This document shows positions 1-11,518 of a DNA stretch of 64,000 nt, piece by piece. The position numbers and the translations under genes were made by a program. The stretch is from positions 4,661,001 to 4,725,000 of the forward strand of contig JAOTOL010001661.1 in assembly GCA_034440575.1 (NCBI GenBank), given 5' to 3'. This stretch comes from Imbricaverruca yamaguchii. Taxonomy: Eukaryota > Arthropoda > Thecostraca > Neoverrucidae. Each line of letters begins with the position of its first letter. The first letter of the stretch is position 1. The notes under the pieces were generated by a model, which saw only the letters and a program-made list of their open reading frames with translations, made no database searches and was not told where the DNA came from.

Positions 1-855
1 GCGGAAGGACATAGGTGTGCACCCTTCTTACTGCCGACAATTGGGTATTGGATTCGAACGATGTTGGCAACTACTTTGATTATCCTTTACTTCGTACCAA
101 ATACGCTTAGCACGGAAGCTACAGCGCAGGTTGGTCTACTTGCCTTCGGGGGTGCTGAATATCTGACGACTTCCCGAGGTCCGACGGAGAGCCAACGTGA
201 ATGACTTGTATTGCCGCAATGTCTTCGGCCCGGCAACTCGTCGGTACGCCACCAAACCAACCTGGCTACTAAAATACGTGTATTGAAACCACACGCTCGC
301 TGAGAAGTGCGCCTGTCATAAGCCTGCTACGGCAGCCTTCACTACGCGATCTCCTTCATGGAACGTTAAGGGGAATGTTTCGTTTCCACCCTTCCCCGTC
401 TGCTAGTTCGACGACAAAGCTACCTCCATGGAATCCCATCTCACATGGCTTGCGATAAGGCGTCTTCAAGCATCTGCCCTAGAAGCTTGCTCACACAGAC
501 GGCGCTCAACGGATGAGCAGCGTCTGTGACGTCAGAGCTCGCGCGAGTGACGAACAGCGACGCACCGCAATGTCAGCAGAGTGGCGAAGGCACTGCTCAG
601 CCCCGCGGCTGTAGTTGTCGGCGTCAGCTGACAAATCGCTCCACACGAACAGCACTGCGCCGCGTTCGGCAACATGGCAGGCGGCCAAAACCGGCCCCTT
701 CGAGTCGGCCTACTACGAAAGCTTCGTAAAATGCATGACGAGGGACGATGGCTATCGAACGACACACGATCGACCTTGTTAACAGCCTGCACACCTAATA
801 AGCCCCACCACGCTGACGATCGCATACGCACGGCGTGAAGATTTGCGAGTCCTTA
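1..855. other. Spacer, nothing recognised
   Basis: No coding pattern, RNA gene or clear repeat seen. Short open frames between 500 and 830 overlap on both strands in GC-rich sequence and have no protein-like features. Confidence 0.5.
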
Positions 856-1039
856 CCAGTGGCGCAGCCAGGATTTTCCTTAGTGGGGGCCCGATCGAAA
901 AGGAAGTATGAAGCAGTGGCCGCTTCCGGCGCCAAAAATTAGTGGCTTTGTGTGGCGAATATATATCAAAATTTCATCAAGATCAAAATCTAGCGTATTT
1001 TGGGTTGTTCGATCGGGTGCCCCTTGGCCGCGCCTCTGG
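856..1039. mobile_element. MITE-like element with imperfect terminal inverted repeats
   Basis: About 184 bp. The left end (CCAGTGGCGCAGCCAGG... then GGGCCCGATCGAA) and the reverse complement of the right end (CCAGAGGCGCGGCCAAGG... then CACCCGATCGAA) match over about 30 positions with gaps. The interior is AT-rich and non-coding. A similar GGGGCGCAGCCAGGA end sits near 6075. No clean target-site duplication was seen, so the ends may be off by a few bases. Confidence 0.45.
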
Positions 1040-1296
1040 TTCTCATGTTGAAAACTTAGCAACATACGGCTACCCTGTGTTACAGCCAGCATAGCGGTGA
1101 GAGTTCAGTGCGAGGGTATTTCACATAATCCTGGCATCACACGCCAGCCACACCGATCACTATTCCCTTGGTTGTCTATTTCCTAGATTATCCTTAGATC
1201 CCTAATCGGACCACGGATCACCTTTGCCATCATGTTCACTTCTACTTCATTTCGTGACGTTCCCTGCTATTTTCCTTCGTTCGCCCAACCGACTCA

Positions 1297-2796
1297 TTAC
1301 TTCCCTTCAATTCCGCTGTCATTCGCGCTGTCCTTCCCATCTTTCCCCCTCATTTCCAGCATCAGTTGCATCAGCTTGTCCAGTTTCCGCTCCATCAGCT
1401 CCATGCGGTCGGCCAGCATGTGCTCACCGCGCGCCAGCAGCAGCTGCGCCGCCTCGACGATCTTCTCGTCGACGCGAAAGTCGTGACAGTCGCAGCCGTA
1501 GAACCTCGTCTTGTCCATATTGGGGCTCACCGAGAGCTTCTTGGCCTTCAGACAGCGCGGGAAAAGAAGCGTCTTGTGGGCCAGCCAGAGCTGCAGTCGG
1601 TCCAGGCACTGCCCGGCGGTCTTGCCGCACCGGCGCGTGACGCCCTTGCCGAGGAAGACGGACTCGATGTAGAAGATTATGGCGGAGCGCGAGATGAGAC
1701 TGTGCAGCTCGGCGTCGCTCTGAATGGCCGCCGTGTCAGAGACGGCCAGACCGTTCAGCAGGTTCATCAGCACGAGCGCGATCAGGAACAGGAAGCTGAA
1801 GAAAACGACGTGGCCCGAATAGGCCGCCTTGGCGAACACCAGCGACGTGTACTCCATCTCGCCGGTGGACATGACTGCCGTCTTGAGAAGCGCGCGCCAG
1901 TAGGTGCTGAAGTGCTCGTCAGTGCGGAAGAGCAGGTTGAACGCGATCGCGAAGGCGATGATGAGGAACGAGTAGAGGAAGATGAATTTTATGAAGTTCT
2001 CCGACACCGTTTTGAACATCATGATGTAGGTGCTGAGCTTGGGGTGCCGGCCCAGTAGCAGCACCAGCTCCAGCCAAGCCAGGATGATGGCCCACACGGC
2101 CACGTTCAGCCTCGTCAGCGGCGCCAGTTTCGTCGCCAGCAGCGTCACGGCCAGCAGCACGATCAGCGCCAGCTGCAGGTAGTTCTCGCGGTGTTTCAGG
2201 TAGGCTCGCCACGACAGACTCAGCTGACACGCCTCTCGGACGGCGAGCAGCAGCAGCGTCACGCCCAAGGCGACCTCCATCGCCGTCAGCGCGGCGGCCG
2301 GCACCGCCGGCGACGGGCCCACGGTGCCCGTTGCCACATCCACGTCGAACCGCAGGTACACGTACGCCGTCAGCACGGCGACGAACGCGGCATACAGCAC
2401 GACGTTGGCGATGTAGAGCGGCTGGATCTTGAGCCACTTGAGCAGCAGGAAGCTGGCCAGAATGGGGTGATGCAGCAGGCGCTGGTGGCGGCGCGACTGG
2501 CCCAGCCAGAAGAGCGGCTCCGTCTCGGACGCGAACGGCGTGCTCGTGTTCTCGGGAGGGATCAGGCAGTCGTAGTGGAGGCTGACGCGGTACTCGCTGT
2601 CGCCGGGCGCGAAGTCGTTGTCGCGCACGCACGCGTCCAGCGCCGCCTCCAGCACGGCCGGCTGGATGCGCGTCATCGGCATGGTGCCGAAGCGGTTCTT
2701 GATGCCGACGCTGGCGCCGCGCAGCAGCAGTGGCGTCACGAACGTCTGGTCCTCGTGCAGAGCGGCGAAGTGCAGCGCGGTGTTGCCCTGCGCGTC
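1297..2796 (-). CDS. TRPA-family cation channel, exon C (channel domain)
   Basis: Last exon, 499 codons plus TAA at 1299-1297. It begins with the final ankyrin repeat (DAQGNTALHFAA), then six hydrophobic helices at about residues 507-526, 547-565, 585-603, 610-628, 645-668 and 707-731 of the 878-residue assembly. A pore region lies between helices 5 and 6 (MSTGEMEY). Directly after S6 comes LLNGLAVSDTAAIQ, a TRPA-like post-S6 segment. The charged, Met/Leu-rich C-terminal tail could form a coiled coil. TRPA channels are plasma-membrane, calcium-permeable, non-selective cation channels; insect painless and pyrexia act in heat and noxious sensing. The total length is close to those members, but I cannot choose between painless-like, pyrexia-like and other TRPA subtypes by eye. 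No AATAAA was found within about 300 bp downstream of the stop. Confidence 0.93.
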   Translation of the reverse strand, partial: DAQGNTALHFAALHEDQTFVTPLLLRGASVGIKNRFGTMPMTRIQPAVLEAALDACVRDNDFAPGDSEYRVSLHYDCLIPPENTSTPFASETEPLFWLGQSRRHQRLLHHPILASFLLLKWLKIQPLYIANVVLYAAFVAVLTAYVYLRFDVDVATGTVGPSPAVPAAALTAMEVALGVTLLLLAVREACQLSLSWRAYLKHRENYLQLALIVLLAVTLLATKLAPLTRLNVAVWAIILAWLELVLLLGRHPKLSTYIMMFKTVSENFIKFIFLYSFLIIAFAIAFNLLFRTDEHFSTYWRALLKTAVMSTGEMEYTSLVFAKAAYSGHVVFFSFLFLIALVLMNLLNGLAVSDTAAIQSDAELHSLISRSAIIFYIESVFLGKGVTRRCGKTAGQCLDRLQLWLAHKTLLFPRCLKAKKLSVSPNMDKTRFYGCDCHDFRVDEKIVEAAQLLLARGEHMLADRMELMERKLDKLMQLMLEMRGKDGKDSANDSGIEGK

Positions 2797-3572
2797 CTGA
2801 GAAGGCGAGGCGACGCAGGATCAGTCAGGCGTGACGCGTGGTTCACTAGGTACGGCTAGATAACTTAGGGGAGGTACAGAAGAGCAATAGGGTTGTTTGG
2901 AAGCGTGCGTCTTTTCTGACTTCGGTTTATCACAGATGACAATGAAAGTGGTTTTGATGTGGTCTGGTTTAGTCACCACGACATCAGGGGCTACCTAAAA
3001 ACACATCCTGAAACCAGGGTCGGACACAGAGAATTTCGTTGGAGAGGCACTCGTCTGAAAGGACAGCTTGTCTACTCATAGCGGCAACTTCGGCTGATAT
3101 ATCAAGAGGACCCCTCCAGAGTCCTGGAGGGGCAACCTTTCCCGATCAGAAGGGTGCACATCTCCAGGGAGGGGGTACTTATCCCCTTATGTACCCACTG
3201 GATCGGTCCCTGCCTGAAACCGTATTGCATTGTCAAAAATAGCATCCAGATTACGTTCAGGAGTACAAGGACTATGGCACGTCCAATCACATTGACTAAA
3301 AATTTCTGTCCACGGCAAAGTTTACCACACACTTCAGAGTTTCTGATACAATTGAGTGACACCCGACTATCTTCCGAGCTGTGGTATCGTGGTATCGACT
3401 CAATTTCTAAATTATATTGACACTAAATACAGCAAACAGTGTTATCGCAATGAGCGTGCGCATACTGGAAGCCCGCACGCACACGCTCCTCACCATTCCC
3501 CAGCGACGCATCTGCGTCGTCGCACCCCCGCCAGCCCAGCCGAAGAGGCGCGCGCGCCGCCGCGGCACACAC
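2797..3572 (-). other. Intron of the TRPA gene
   Basis: 776-bp phase-0 intron on the minus strand with GTGTGTG donor and CCTTCTCAG acceptor. No repeat or internal gene is recognised. Confidence 0.75.
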
Positions 3573-4031
3573 CTGCGCGTTGACGCCGACGGGCAGGCCG
3601 CAGTCGAGCAGCAGCTGCAGGCAGCGGCGCGAGTCGACCCGCTCGTCGTGGCGGCGCTGCTTCTCGCTGCGCCTGGCCACCTTGTGCAGCAGCGTCTGAC
3701 CGCCGGCGTCAGGCCGAGTCAGGTCGACGCCGCCGCCGGCGACGGCCGCCGCCAGCAGCGGCTCGAGCGCCGCGTGGTAGCCGTGGTAGCAGGCGTAGTG
3801 CAGCGGCGAGTAGCGGTTCTGCTGCGAGACGGTGTCGAGCCGGGCGCCGGCCTCCAGCAGCTGGGAGACGCACTGCGCCAGGCCCGCGTCGGCGGCGTAC
3901 TGCAGGCAGGTGAAGTTGCCGTGCGCGCGCTCCAGCGCCTCGCGTCTGGCGGCGGCGTCCAGCGAGCGGACGCGTGCCAGAGCCTCGGCGAAGCCCGCCT
4001 GACCGCCCGACGTCAGCGTCTCGTACAGCAC
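3573..4031 (-). CDS. TRPA-family cation channel, exon B (ankyrin repeats)
   Basis: Middle exon of the TRPA gene, 153 codons (residues about 227-379 of the assembled protein). It holds about three further ankyrin repeats: FTCLQYAADAG...LLEAGARLD, YSPLHYACYHGYHAAL, and GQTLLHKVARR...LLLDCGLPVGVNAQ. The acceptor is CGTCGCAG|GTGCTG at 4031 and the donor is GCGCAG|GTGTGTG at 3573, both phase 0. Joining its last residues (GVNAQ) to the first of the next exon (DAQGNTALHFAA) completes an ankyrin repeat across the splice junction, which strongly supports the model. The open frame continues into the intron at both ends, so frame alone would overextend the exon. Confidence 0.87.
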
Positions 4032-4914
4032 CTGCGACGGACACGCGGCGTGCGGGAGCTGTCCACTTCGATTGGCCATTCAATTACATGTTGCTGTGTT
4101 TTCGCATGTAACATTTTGGACAATCAATGTTCGTGTAGCTGTATCCGAAGAATTGTGCATTTATTATTTACCTGCAACTGCGGATAGTTTTTGTATCATA
4201 TGCGGTCATGATAAGTCAGTATGCAAATATTGACGGGAACCTCGATGAAGCCTGAAGTAAAGTTTGTCTCCGCATTGAGTTGACTCGGCAGCATTGAGCT
4301 GACAGTTGCTTTGCTTAGAGTCTGAAGTGAGTTGAAATACAAAGCAGAACGTGACCATCGGAAGAAGAAGAAACCAAACAATTGCAGGGCGAGAGGACAT
4401 GTGTACATGTGCACACATATCGTGTTGTGACAACCTCGGGAGAGGGATAATGTTGGGGATCGTTCACGGAGTTGTCCAGTGAAGCGAGATAACAATAAAA
4501 ACGTCACGGAAGAAGAGAAAGTGCAATGGGATGCAACGCAGTTAAAGCTAATTAAGCCAGGGAAGTCCTCTCAAAGGTCAGAGGTCGGGGAATTCGCTGC
4601 CAGCACCTTAGCACGATGTCGTTCAGGTCCCGAAGTGAATGAAAAGGTTTAGTGCGCACGATATATAAAACCAAGATCAAAGTGCAGTTTAGACCAAATT
4701 TTCTGCTCGAGTACCACCAACTATTTTAATCAAAGCGTGTCCCTGATAAAGACTCGATGTTTATCAGGGCATTATAGTACAACTCCAGGTTCATTATTTG
4801 TGAAGCATGTAGCCAGATGGGACTGGGAGTTAGCCTAACAACTGCGGAGCCGGCAGGACTCAGCGTGTCCGCCGGCAGTTGGTGAGATGACCACGCGCAC
4901 CGTCGCGGCCATAC
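4032..4914 (-). other. Intron of the TRPA gene
   Basis: 883-bp phase-0 intron on the minus strand with GTATGG donor and CGTCGCAG acceptor. Splicing joins ...ERDPGQ to VLYETLTSGG and continues the ankyrin region. The interior is AT-richer than the exons, and I see no gene or repeat in it. Confidence 0.75.
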
Positions 4915-5592
4915 CTGTCCGGGATCGCGCTCCACGGGCGTCTGCGGCAGCGCGGTGGTCTCCAGCAGGTGCGGGAACTTGGCGCGGATCAGGTCGCGCG
5001 CGCAGTGACCGCCGGCGCGACAGTCGAGGTCGGCGCCGCGCTCGAGCAGGCGGCGGCACAGCTCGCCGGCGCCGCGCTTGGCGGCCAGCAGCAGCGGCGA
5101 ACACTGGCTGCAGTCGCGGTCGTCGACGCCGACGCCGTCGACGGCCAGCAGCACGTCGAGCGTGGCGGCGCAGCGCGCCGGCGCCTGCTGCCACTGCAGC
5201 GCCAGCAGGTGCAGCGGCGTGCGCTCCTCGGCGTCGCGCGCGTTCACGTCGGCGCCGCGCTCGAGCAGGGCGCGCGCCAGCGCCGCCTCGCCCTGCTTGG
5301 CGGCGTAGTGCAGCGGCGCCGCCTTGTCGCGGTCGCGCACGTCCGGCGAGGCGCCGCGCTCGAGCAGCGCGGCCACGGCGCCGGCGCACTCCTTGCGCAC
5401 GGCCTGGTGCAGACAGGTGGCGTTGTACGGCGGCGGATACAGGTGGTCCGGGTCGACGGTGGGCAGAGTCAGGCAGTGGCGCAGCCGGTCCACGTCGTTC
5501 TCCAGCAGCGCGTGCAGCAGCTCCAGCTGCGGGTCGGCCGACTCGTCGGCGCACCGCATTATCGGCATCGTCAGCTCGGTCTGCTTCCGCAT
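4915..5592 (-). CDS. TRPA-family cation channel, exon A (N-terminal ankyrin repeats)
   Basis: First recognisable coding exon of a TRPA channel gene on the minus strand, 226 codons from a Met at 5592. It carries about four to five ankyrin repeats, seen as recurring TPLHxAA / LLxRGADVxARD patterns such as APLHYAAKQG and LLERGADVNARD. It ends at a clear donor (GGACAG|GTATGG on the minus strand, boundary 4915/4914) in phase 0, so it joins directly to the exon ending at 4031. Ankyrin repeats in this family form the cytoplasmic N-terminal scaffold. The start is provisional: MRKQTEL at 5592 and MPIM at 5568 are both possible, and an upstream exon cannot be excluded because weak acceptor-like CAG sites lie just upstream. 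The exon is very GC-rich, so shadow frames are open on both strands. Confidence 0.85.
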
Positions 5593-6985
5593 CGGACCTG
5601 CCGGCGGGTCGGCTGAGGTTGGCGAAGGTCGGCCAGGGTCGCGGCCCTCAGTGGAGGTGCGTCAGGATCAGGTCGGTCTACTTCGCATCGGACATGACGA
5701 AGCGCAAGTGGACACCAGTGGGGATCGATGAGCGTTAAGAACGAATTCACCATCTAAGCTCTACAATACATCGACCCCCAACCCGATGGGACCTTGCGTG
5801 CAGTAAAGATACCTGATCAGAGATGCCACCAGGATTTCTTGAAGGAGGGCTTGACACCCCAAAATTCCACAATATTGAGATCGCTTATGGCGCACGAAGC
5901 GTGCCAAAAAGTTTTTTTTCGATTTGACGTGATGGAAATAAAACACGTCACATTTTAACTAGTGTAATGCTTTTCTTTATGTGGCTGCGCGCGCCATTCC
6001 TATTTAGTCAACATGTTCATGATTTCCTGGCAAATCGGGTGAAAAGCGCCCCAAGGGACACTTTTTTTTGCCAAGGGGCGCAGCCAGGATGTCATTAAAG
6101 GGCCCAACTCCATTCCCCTCCCTTCCCCTCCCAACGAATAACCGACTATATAAAGCACTTTTTGTGCGAGAAGCGTGGCGAAAAGTTTTCGTTTAGGCTA
6201 GTGCAAATCTCCAAATTCATTTTTTGACAAGCGTACTATTGATGTGAAGGTACCGGACCAACGCCCCTGCCCCCCCCCCCACCCAGCCCTTGGCTACACA
6301 TGTGGCTACCATATACTTCAAATATTTGGCCTACCGTTGACTGCTTAGCATCAACTATTAATACGCATCTGACTGGTCTGCTAAGTTCGGTACCGTTCCA
6401 CCCACGTATCCCATATGACGCAGCTCGCTGTCGGTCTAACTGCAATGGGCAGAGAGCTGTCTCCCTGGGCATGGATGTGTCCCCAAGTCAGTGATAGTTC
6501 CCTAGTTGTGTGTATGTGCTCCGTCGCGATACCTAAGGGCACCCAATTACTTTTGTTCAAGATATATAAATATATGAGCAGGGGAATGCAACCTTAGAGG
6601 TATGAAGCCTTGCGACAATGCACATTTTCTGCCTTGCAAAGCGCTATTTTCCACACAAGCGAAACACAAGATGGTCAAGGTTCATGTTATTCAAGAATGG
6701 CCTGAAGCAGACATTTCTAACATTTGCTGATTTACAACTCGGGGATTGTGTGACGACAGATAGCCTGTGAATTCCGTTGATCGGCTAGATCGGCTTCTTG
6801 TATTTTTGTGGATTCTCTTCTATATATTTTCACCTTATAAATGATTATGTGCAATTTTGCGGCGGTCATGGTCAGGTAACTGAGGCTTGAGGGGACACGA
6901 AATAAATTTCGGGGACAAATCGTTACTTGTCAGAAATTGAGGAGGCATGTCTTCACCCCGTGGTTACGCCCATGGGTGTGTAAAT
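5593..6985. other. Spacer upstream of the TRPA gene
   Basis: Contains the likely 5' flank of the minus-strand TRPA gene, but no TATA or initiator motif can be assigned with confidence. A transposon-end-like GGGGCGCAGCCAGGA lies near 6075. A C-rich run sits near 6270. No gene recognised. Confidence 0.4.
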
Positions 6986-7275
6986 GTGCTCCGTCACGAC
7001 CCAGACGAAGGGTGAGGTAAACACGTGATGGAGTGTGTGTCCTCTTTCGGCTCGCGTCAGGAACAGACACCAGTCCGTTCAGGAGTTCTTCACCTGGATC
7101 AACATCCTGTTGGAATTTCGTTATAATTGCAACTCAAAGGTCGGAAACGCAGTCGAAACCGACCACGTGCAGAGCGTCCCGACCGTCTCCATGGCAACAT
7201 GCAGAGACGAGCGGATCTTCTGACAGTGTGGCGTCCACTAAGGTATCCCGCACCGTCAGCTGCCTACACAGATCA
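6986..7275. repeat. Left arm of a degenerate long inverted repeat
   Basis: This stretch matches the reverse complement of about 8225-8515 in collinear blocks: the CAGACGAAGGGT region, CCTCTTTCGGCTCG / CCCCTTTCGGTTCG, CCTGGATCAACATC / CCTGGATCTGCATC, and CCGTCTCCATGGCAACATGC in both. The arms are clearly diverged, with many substitutions and small gaps. No transposase is visible between them. Confidence 0.5.
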
Positions 7276-8224
7276 GGGTAGGCTGTACTTCCTGGAGTTG
7301 CATACAGAGATCAGGGTAGGCTGTACGGCCTGTAACAGCACTATACGTTATAATTACAGAAGAGGGGATGGGGCGAAAGCCGTGGCTTTCGCAGATATTT
7401 TACTGTCGTCGACATGCCATGGGCAGACGTGTTGGTTTGCAGGTTTATGAGAAGGCTTTGTCCCATCCGCTATATGTTGGCTTGGCACCCCACAACAATT
7501 TAAACTTTTGACACGAGACCACACGGAGCAAGCTATAAGTCCATTTGGGCCCGCCTCCATGGTGCTGGTCCCCACGCCCTTCATGATCTTCCATAATTTT
7601 TAGGAAACAACGCCCTTGGCCATGAGGATAGCGTGGTGCAATGCGGTATCACGGAATATAATGCTTATGATGGCGGCGAGGGAAAACCAAGCATGGTAAT
7701 TGTACCGAACTGGCCAGAATAAACGGACCAGGAAATGAACCAGTAAATGGACGAGCAAAGACCATCTGGGCATTCCATCCTGGGAGCAAAATGTGGGCAT
7801 ATATTAAAGTGTACGCTTAGCCACAGGGGATCCATCACGCCATTTCTGTGTGTGTGTATGTGGGGGTTATTTTTAGACAAGCTTGTTTTTAGACCGAAAG
7901 TATTCTGATAGATTAGGTTCTGAGATAGAACCATTTCTTTTTTCTCTTGGCAACGCCATTTATACAGATGAGCATATTGGCTCTTTTGCATTGTCGTGTA
8001 CAACAATCGTATCAAATCCACCAAGCTAAATAATAAAAGGTCATCATTGCTGTTAATACCAACCTAGGTGAGCTCACGTTATGAAAATTCAGTCACTCCC
8101 TTCTTTTGCATGTGAAAATATTAAATCGACCTTGAAGAAGAGGTCCGTACATCAGCTTGTTGCCAGTTTACATGATGAAATGCTGGTGAACACCTACATA
8201 ATACACCCGATCAGACGTCCACAC
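7276..8224. other. Spacer between the arms of the inverted repeat
   Basis: About 950 bp of mostly AT-rich sequence with a short TG run near 7848. Short frames on both strands show no recognisable domain. Confidence 0.35.
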
Positions 8225-8515
8225 AAACACACGACGAAACGGCACACTTCAGTGAGCCCCACACTGTCAGGCGGTCAGCTCTGCTCCGCATGTTGCCATG
8301 GAGACGGTCGAGCCGCTCCGCACGTATTCAGCTCTCTGACTGAGTCTCTGACCGTCGAGTTATAATTATAGCAAATTTACAATACGATGCAGATCCAGGC
8401 ACAAAGCTACTGAATGCCCTGGTGTCCATTCCTGACACGAACCGAAAGGGGAGGCACCCTGCATCACATCTGTACCTCCTACCCTTCGTCTGAGTCTCGA
8501 CGGAACGAAGTTGGC
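8225..8515. repeat. Right arm of the degenerate long inverted repeat
   Basis: Inverted partner of 6986-7275, sharing the inverted GCATGTTGCCATGGAGACGG block at about 8286-8305. Just outside it, an AGGATAGGCTGTACCGCC motif resembles repeats near 7280-7340, so the related material may extend slightly. Confidence 0.5.
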
Positions 8516-9890
8516 GGTATTCTCAGCAGCCGCCTACAGGGAATAGGATAGGCTGTACCGCCTTGCACAAGACACGCTGTTTGCGAGAATCCGTAGGATA
8601 GCCGTGGGAAAATATCAATTTCCCGTGAAACAACGAAGGGAGGTGGACTAAGTTATAAGTAATTCGATAATATTTTGTGTATTTGTGCTAATGGTTTTCT
8701 AAATTTGACTCTGGTGCACAGTGGTACTGAATAAGAGACGTATGAAGTTGTGAAACAGCTCCAACAATGCAGTGTTGTACGGTTTAATTGCTCCATTAAA
8801 CGCAAGGAGCTGTGAGATGAGCTATAAGTGCAGTGTTTCCTAAATATTTTGATAGTGTTTTATAACATAGGGTATGCGCAAATTTGTCATAGGCTACCTC
8901 TGAAGAGCAATTATGAAGTGAAAATAGGCTTCATCTGTTACAGAGAGATATTGCACGTCAAAATCCGCCCGAGGGTCGGTTTATTCGGGCCGCTAATAGT
9001 CGTGAACGCATTGCGATCCTGTGTACGGCTGATCACTGCACTGGTTTTCATAGATGAGCTCGTTCTATGCTTCTGTGGCAACTCACGTGGCCCCCCGAGT
9101 CGATTTCCCGCCACTCAGTTCGCGCCACCGTTGTCCGGCGCCACTGAGACGAGCTGTGGCGCGCTCCGACCGCTCCCGCCGTTTCCAGACGACTACGTCA
9201 CGATCGCCTGCGGGTGATCCGGGCCTTTAAACCTGACTCCAAGGCCATTAAAGACCACCTCTCATCCGGGAAGTTGCATTTTCGGCCGAATTTCCAGCAC
9301 CCCCGTTCCCCAGCGCACGCACTCGATCACTCCCAGTGACAATCACAGTCCACTCGGTGCGAACGCGACGAGAGGGAGCTCTGCTCTGACACCGGCGCCG
9401 CCAGTACGGCCGCACGACCGCGGCGCCTGTCCGGCCGCCATGTTGCCTCGGAGCCGACTGGAAATCAATGTGCGGGGACGCGCGCCTGCGCGCGATCAGC
9501 TGGCGGCGACACGGGCCTGCGGGCACGACCGGGGTCACTCGGCACCGGGGTCGGTGTCGTGAGACGCGGCACACGCCGTCGGCCGACAAAACCGCCGTGA
9601 CCTACTTGTGTCGTCGCCCCGGCGACCCCTCCCACGCCCCGTGATTGCCGCTACTGCCACAAAGTCACCCCGCGTCGGCCGGAAAGGGCCCCGTGCTCCC
9701 GCCGGCACGTGCGCGTCCAACACTCACCGTCGACAGTTGACGCCGGATACGATACGGCTCGCGTCACTTCCGCCCTCGGCTGTCACTGTTGTCGGCCCCG
9801 GTCCGCGCGCACACCCGCCCCCAGCCGCAGATCGCTGGCCACTGGTGGCCGGCCGGCCCGTCACCGTACAGCAGACGGCGGCGGGCGGGT
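8516..9890. other. Spacer turning into a GC/CpG-rich patch (about 9090-9890)
   Basis: The first half is AT-rich and featureless. From about 9090 the sequence becomes GC- and CpG-rich, with several overlapping open frames on both strands, none resembling a known domain. A CpG island or 5' untranslated exon is possible, but no coding exon can be defined. Confidence 0.3.
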
Positions 9891-9897
9891 CAGAGAG

Positions 9898-10215
9898 CGC
9901 GGGACCCACCGCGCCCGGCCGGCCCTCCACCGAGGGCGGCACCGCATGGTGGGAACCAGCCACCCTGCTGGAGTAGGGTGGGGTGGGGGAGGGGCACCCA
10001 CCACACCCGGCCGGCCCTCCACCGAGGGCGGCACCGCATGGTGGGAACCAGCCACCCTGCCGGAGTAGGGTGGGGAGGGGGACCCACCGCGCCCGGCCGG
10101 CCCTCCACCGAGGGCGGCACCGCATGGTGGGAACCAGCCACCCTGCCGGTGTAAGGGCCATCGTGCCCGCCCGTCCCTCCATCCAGGGCGGCACCGCACT
10201 GTGGGAGCCAACCAT
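9898..10215. repeat. GC-rich tandem repeat, about 74-92 bp unit
   Basis: At least three and a half imperfect copies with starts near 9914, 10006, 10092 and 10166. Each contains CCCGGCCGGCCCTCCACCG, a GGGCGGCACCGC block and GGGAACCAGCCACCCTG. Units differ mainly in a G-rich linker. Long frames here are repeat artefacts. Confidence 0.85.
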
Positions 10216-10270
10216 ACTGCCGCAGGGGGGGGGGGGACGGGAAGGGTCGAGTACGCAGGAATGGTGTGAT

Positions 10271-10590
10271 CGTGAGTATTTCCACCGCGAGTGCTTTCCA
10301 CCCCGAGTGTTTCTACCGCGAGTGTTTCCGCCGCGAGTGTGTTCCCCCGCGAATGTTTCCACTGCGAGCGTTCCTACCGCGAGTGTTTCCACTAGGAGTG
10401 ATTCCATCGCGAGTGTTTCTGCCGCCAGTGCGTTCCACCGCGTGTGTTTCCGCCACGAGTGTTTCCACCGCGTGTGTTTCCGCCACGAGTGTTTCCACCG
10501 CGAGTGTTTCCACCAGGAGTGTTTCCACTGTGAGTGTTTCCACCGCGAGTGCTTCCACGGCGAGTGTTTCCACCGCCAGTGTTTTCCATT
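10271..10590. repeat. 15-bp minisatellite (GAGTGTTTCCACCGC)
   Basis: About 21 tandem copies of a 15-bp unit with scattered substitutions. Because the unit is a multiple of three, frames stay open and give five-residue repeats on both strands (for example HRECF and RWKHS). These look like artefacts, not proteins. Confidence 0.92.
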
Positions 10591-11451
10591 CTTCACGATT
10601 ACATCCGCACGGCTGACGGGCAGAGGAACAGCTTCGAAACGCCCACGAACAGCAATTGTCGCCCATGGCCACCATGAAGGTCATGAGTGCTTTTGACGAG
10701 CATAAGCTCCGGCTGTCTCATATTTCACCGGTACCGCACTCACGAGGCGCGCACGAGTGCCACTGTCCCGCCCCCACTACCACAGTGGCGGAACTCTGAC
10801 CGTAGAGTGACGGAGTGGCAAGCGTGGGTCACGTTACGTTCCCACAATCATGCGGCGTAATTGTGCACAATGCTGACAGTGAACGACTGAGTAATAGGCA
10901 GGAATGCAGGAACTGTAGGACGATGGTACTATGCTCGTGTATAGATGTTGATTTGCATACTTTTGACGTGTCTCCTTCCGTCTATGCTTACCCTCCCAAT
11001 AGTTTCAACCACTAACATGGAACCCTGCAGGGTGGGCCTCTCCAGTCGCTTTTGGTCCGCCCATTTCCTCCATCTATTGCGCCGCCCAGAATAATTTGCA
11101 TAAATTATCTGCGTTCGTGAGCATTGCACCGTATACCAAGGATACACTATTCAAATTATCCCGGCGTTAGTCAATTTATGATTGATACAGTTGCATGTCT
11201 TCCGAAAACATGCGGTATGCAATGAAGTCAAGACTTTGGAAATTAGTCAAGTCTGAACCCAATTCCACAGTAAAAGATGCATGTGCTTTTTAAACCACAG
11301 TTTCTTCTGTAAATTTCCCGTAACAGAACGCAGCAAAGGCTTTCATTTTCATTACGTCGTCACTTTTAGGGGACGCTCACTTGGCCACATCCTGGACGAG
11401 CCACTACATCCAGCTTTTCTCGAAGCGCATTGATCCTCCTTCATTAACATA

Positions 11452-11452
<1 letters not shown>
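10591..11452. other. Spacer, nothing recognised
   Basis: No gene, repeat array or RNA gene identified. Confidence 0.4.
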
Positions 11453-11504
<52 letters not shown>

Positions 11505-11518
11505 ATATATATGTATAT
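11453..11518. repeat. (TA)n microsatellite
   Basis: TA-dinucleotide run with occasional TG. It directly abuts the left end of the TAGGG-ended element and probably continued to 14184-14212 before insertion. Confidence 0.95.

Noticed and set aside
4835..5738. Arg/Ala-rich frames on both strands overlapping the TRPA exon
   Set aside because: GC-rich shadows of the ankyrin-coding frame.
9724..10696. Open frames of 237-290 codons (HRECF and RWKHS repeats)
   Set aside because: Products of a 15-bp tandem repeat and GC-rich units; open on both strands.
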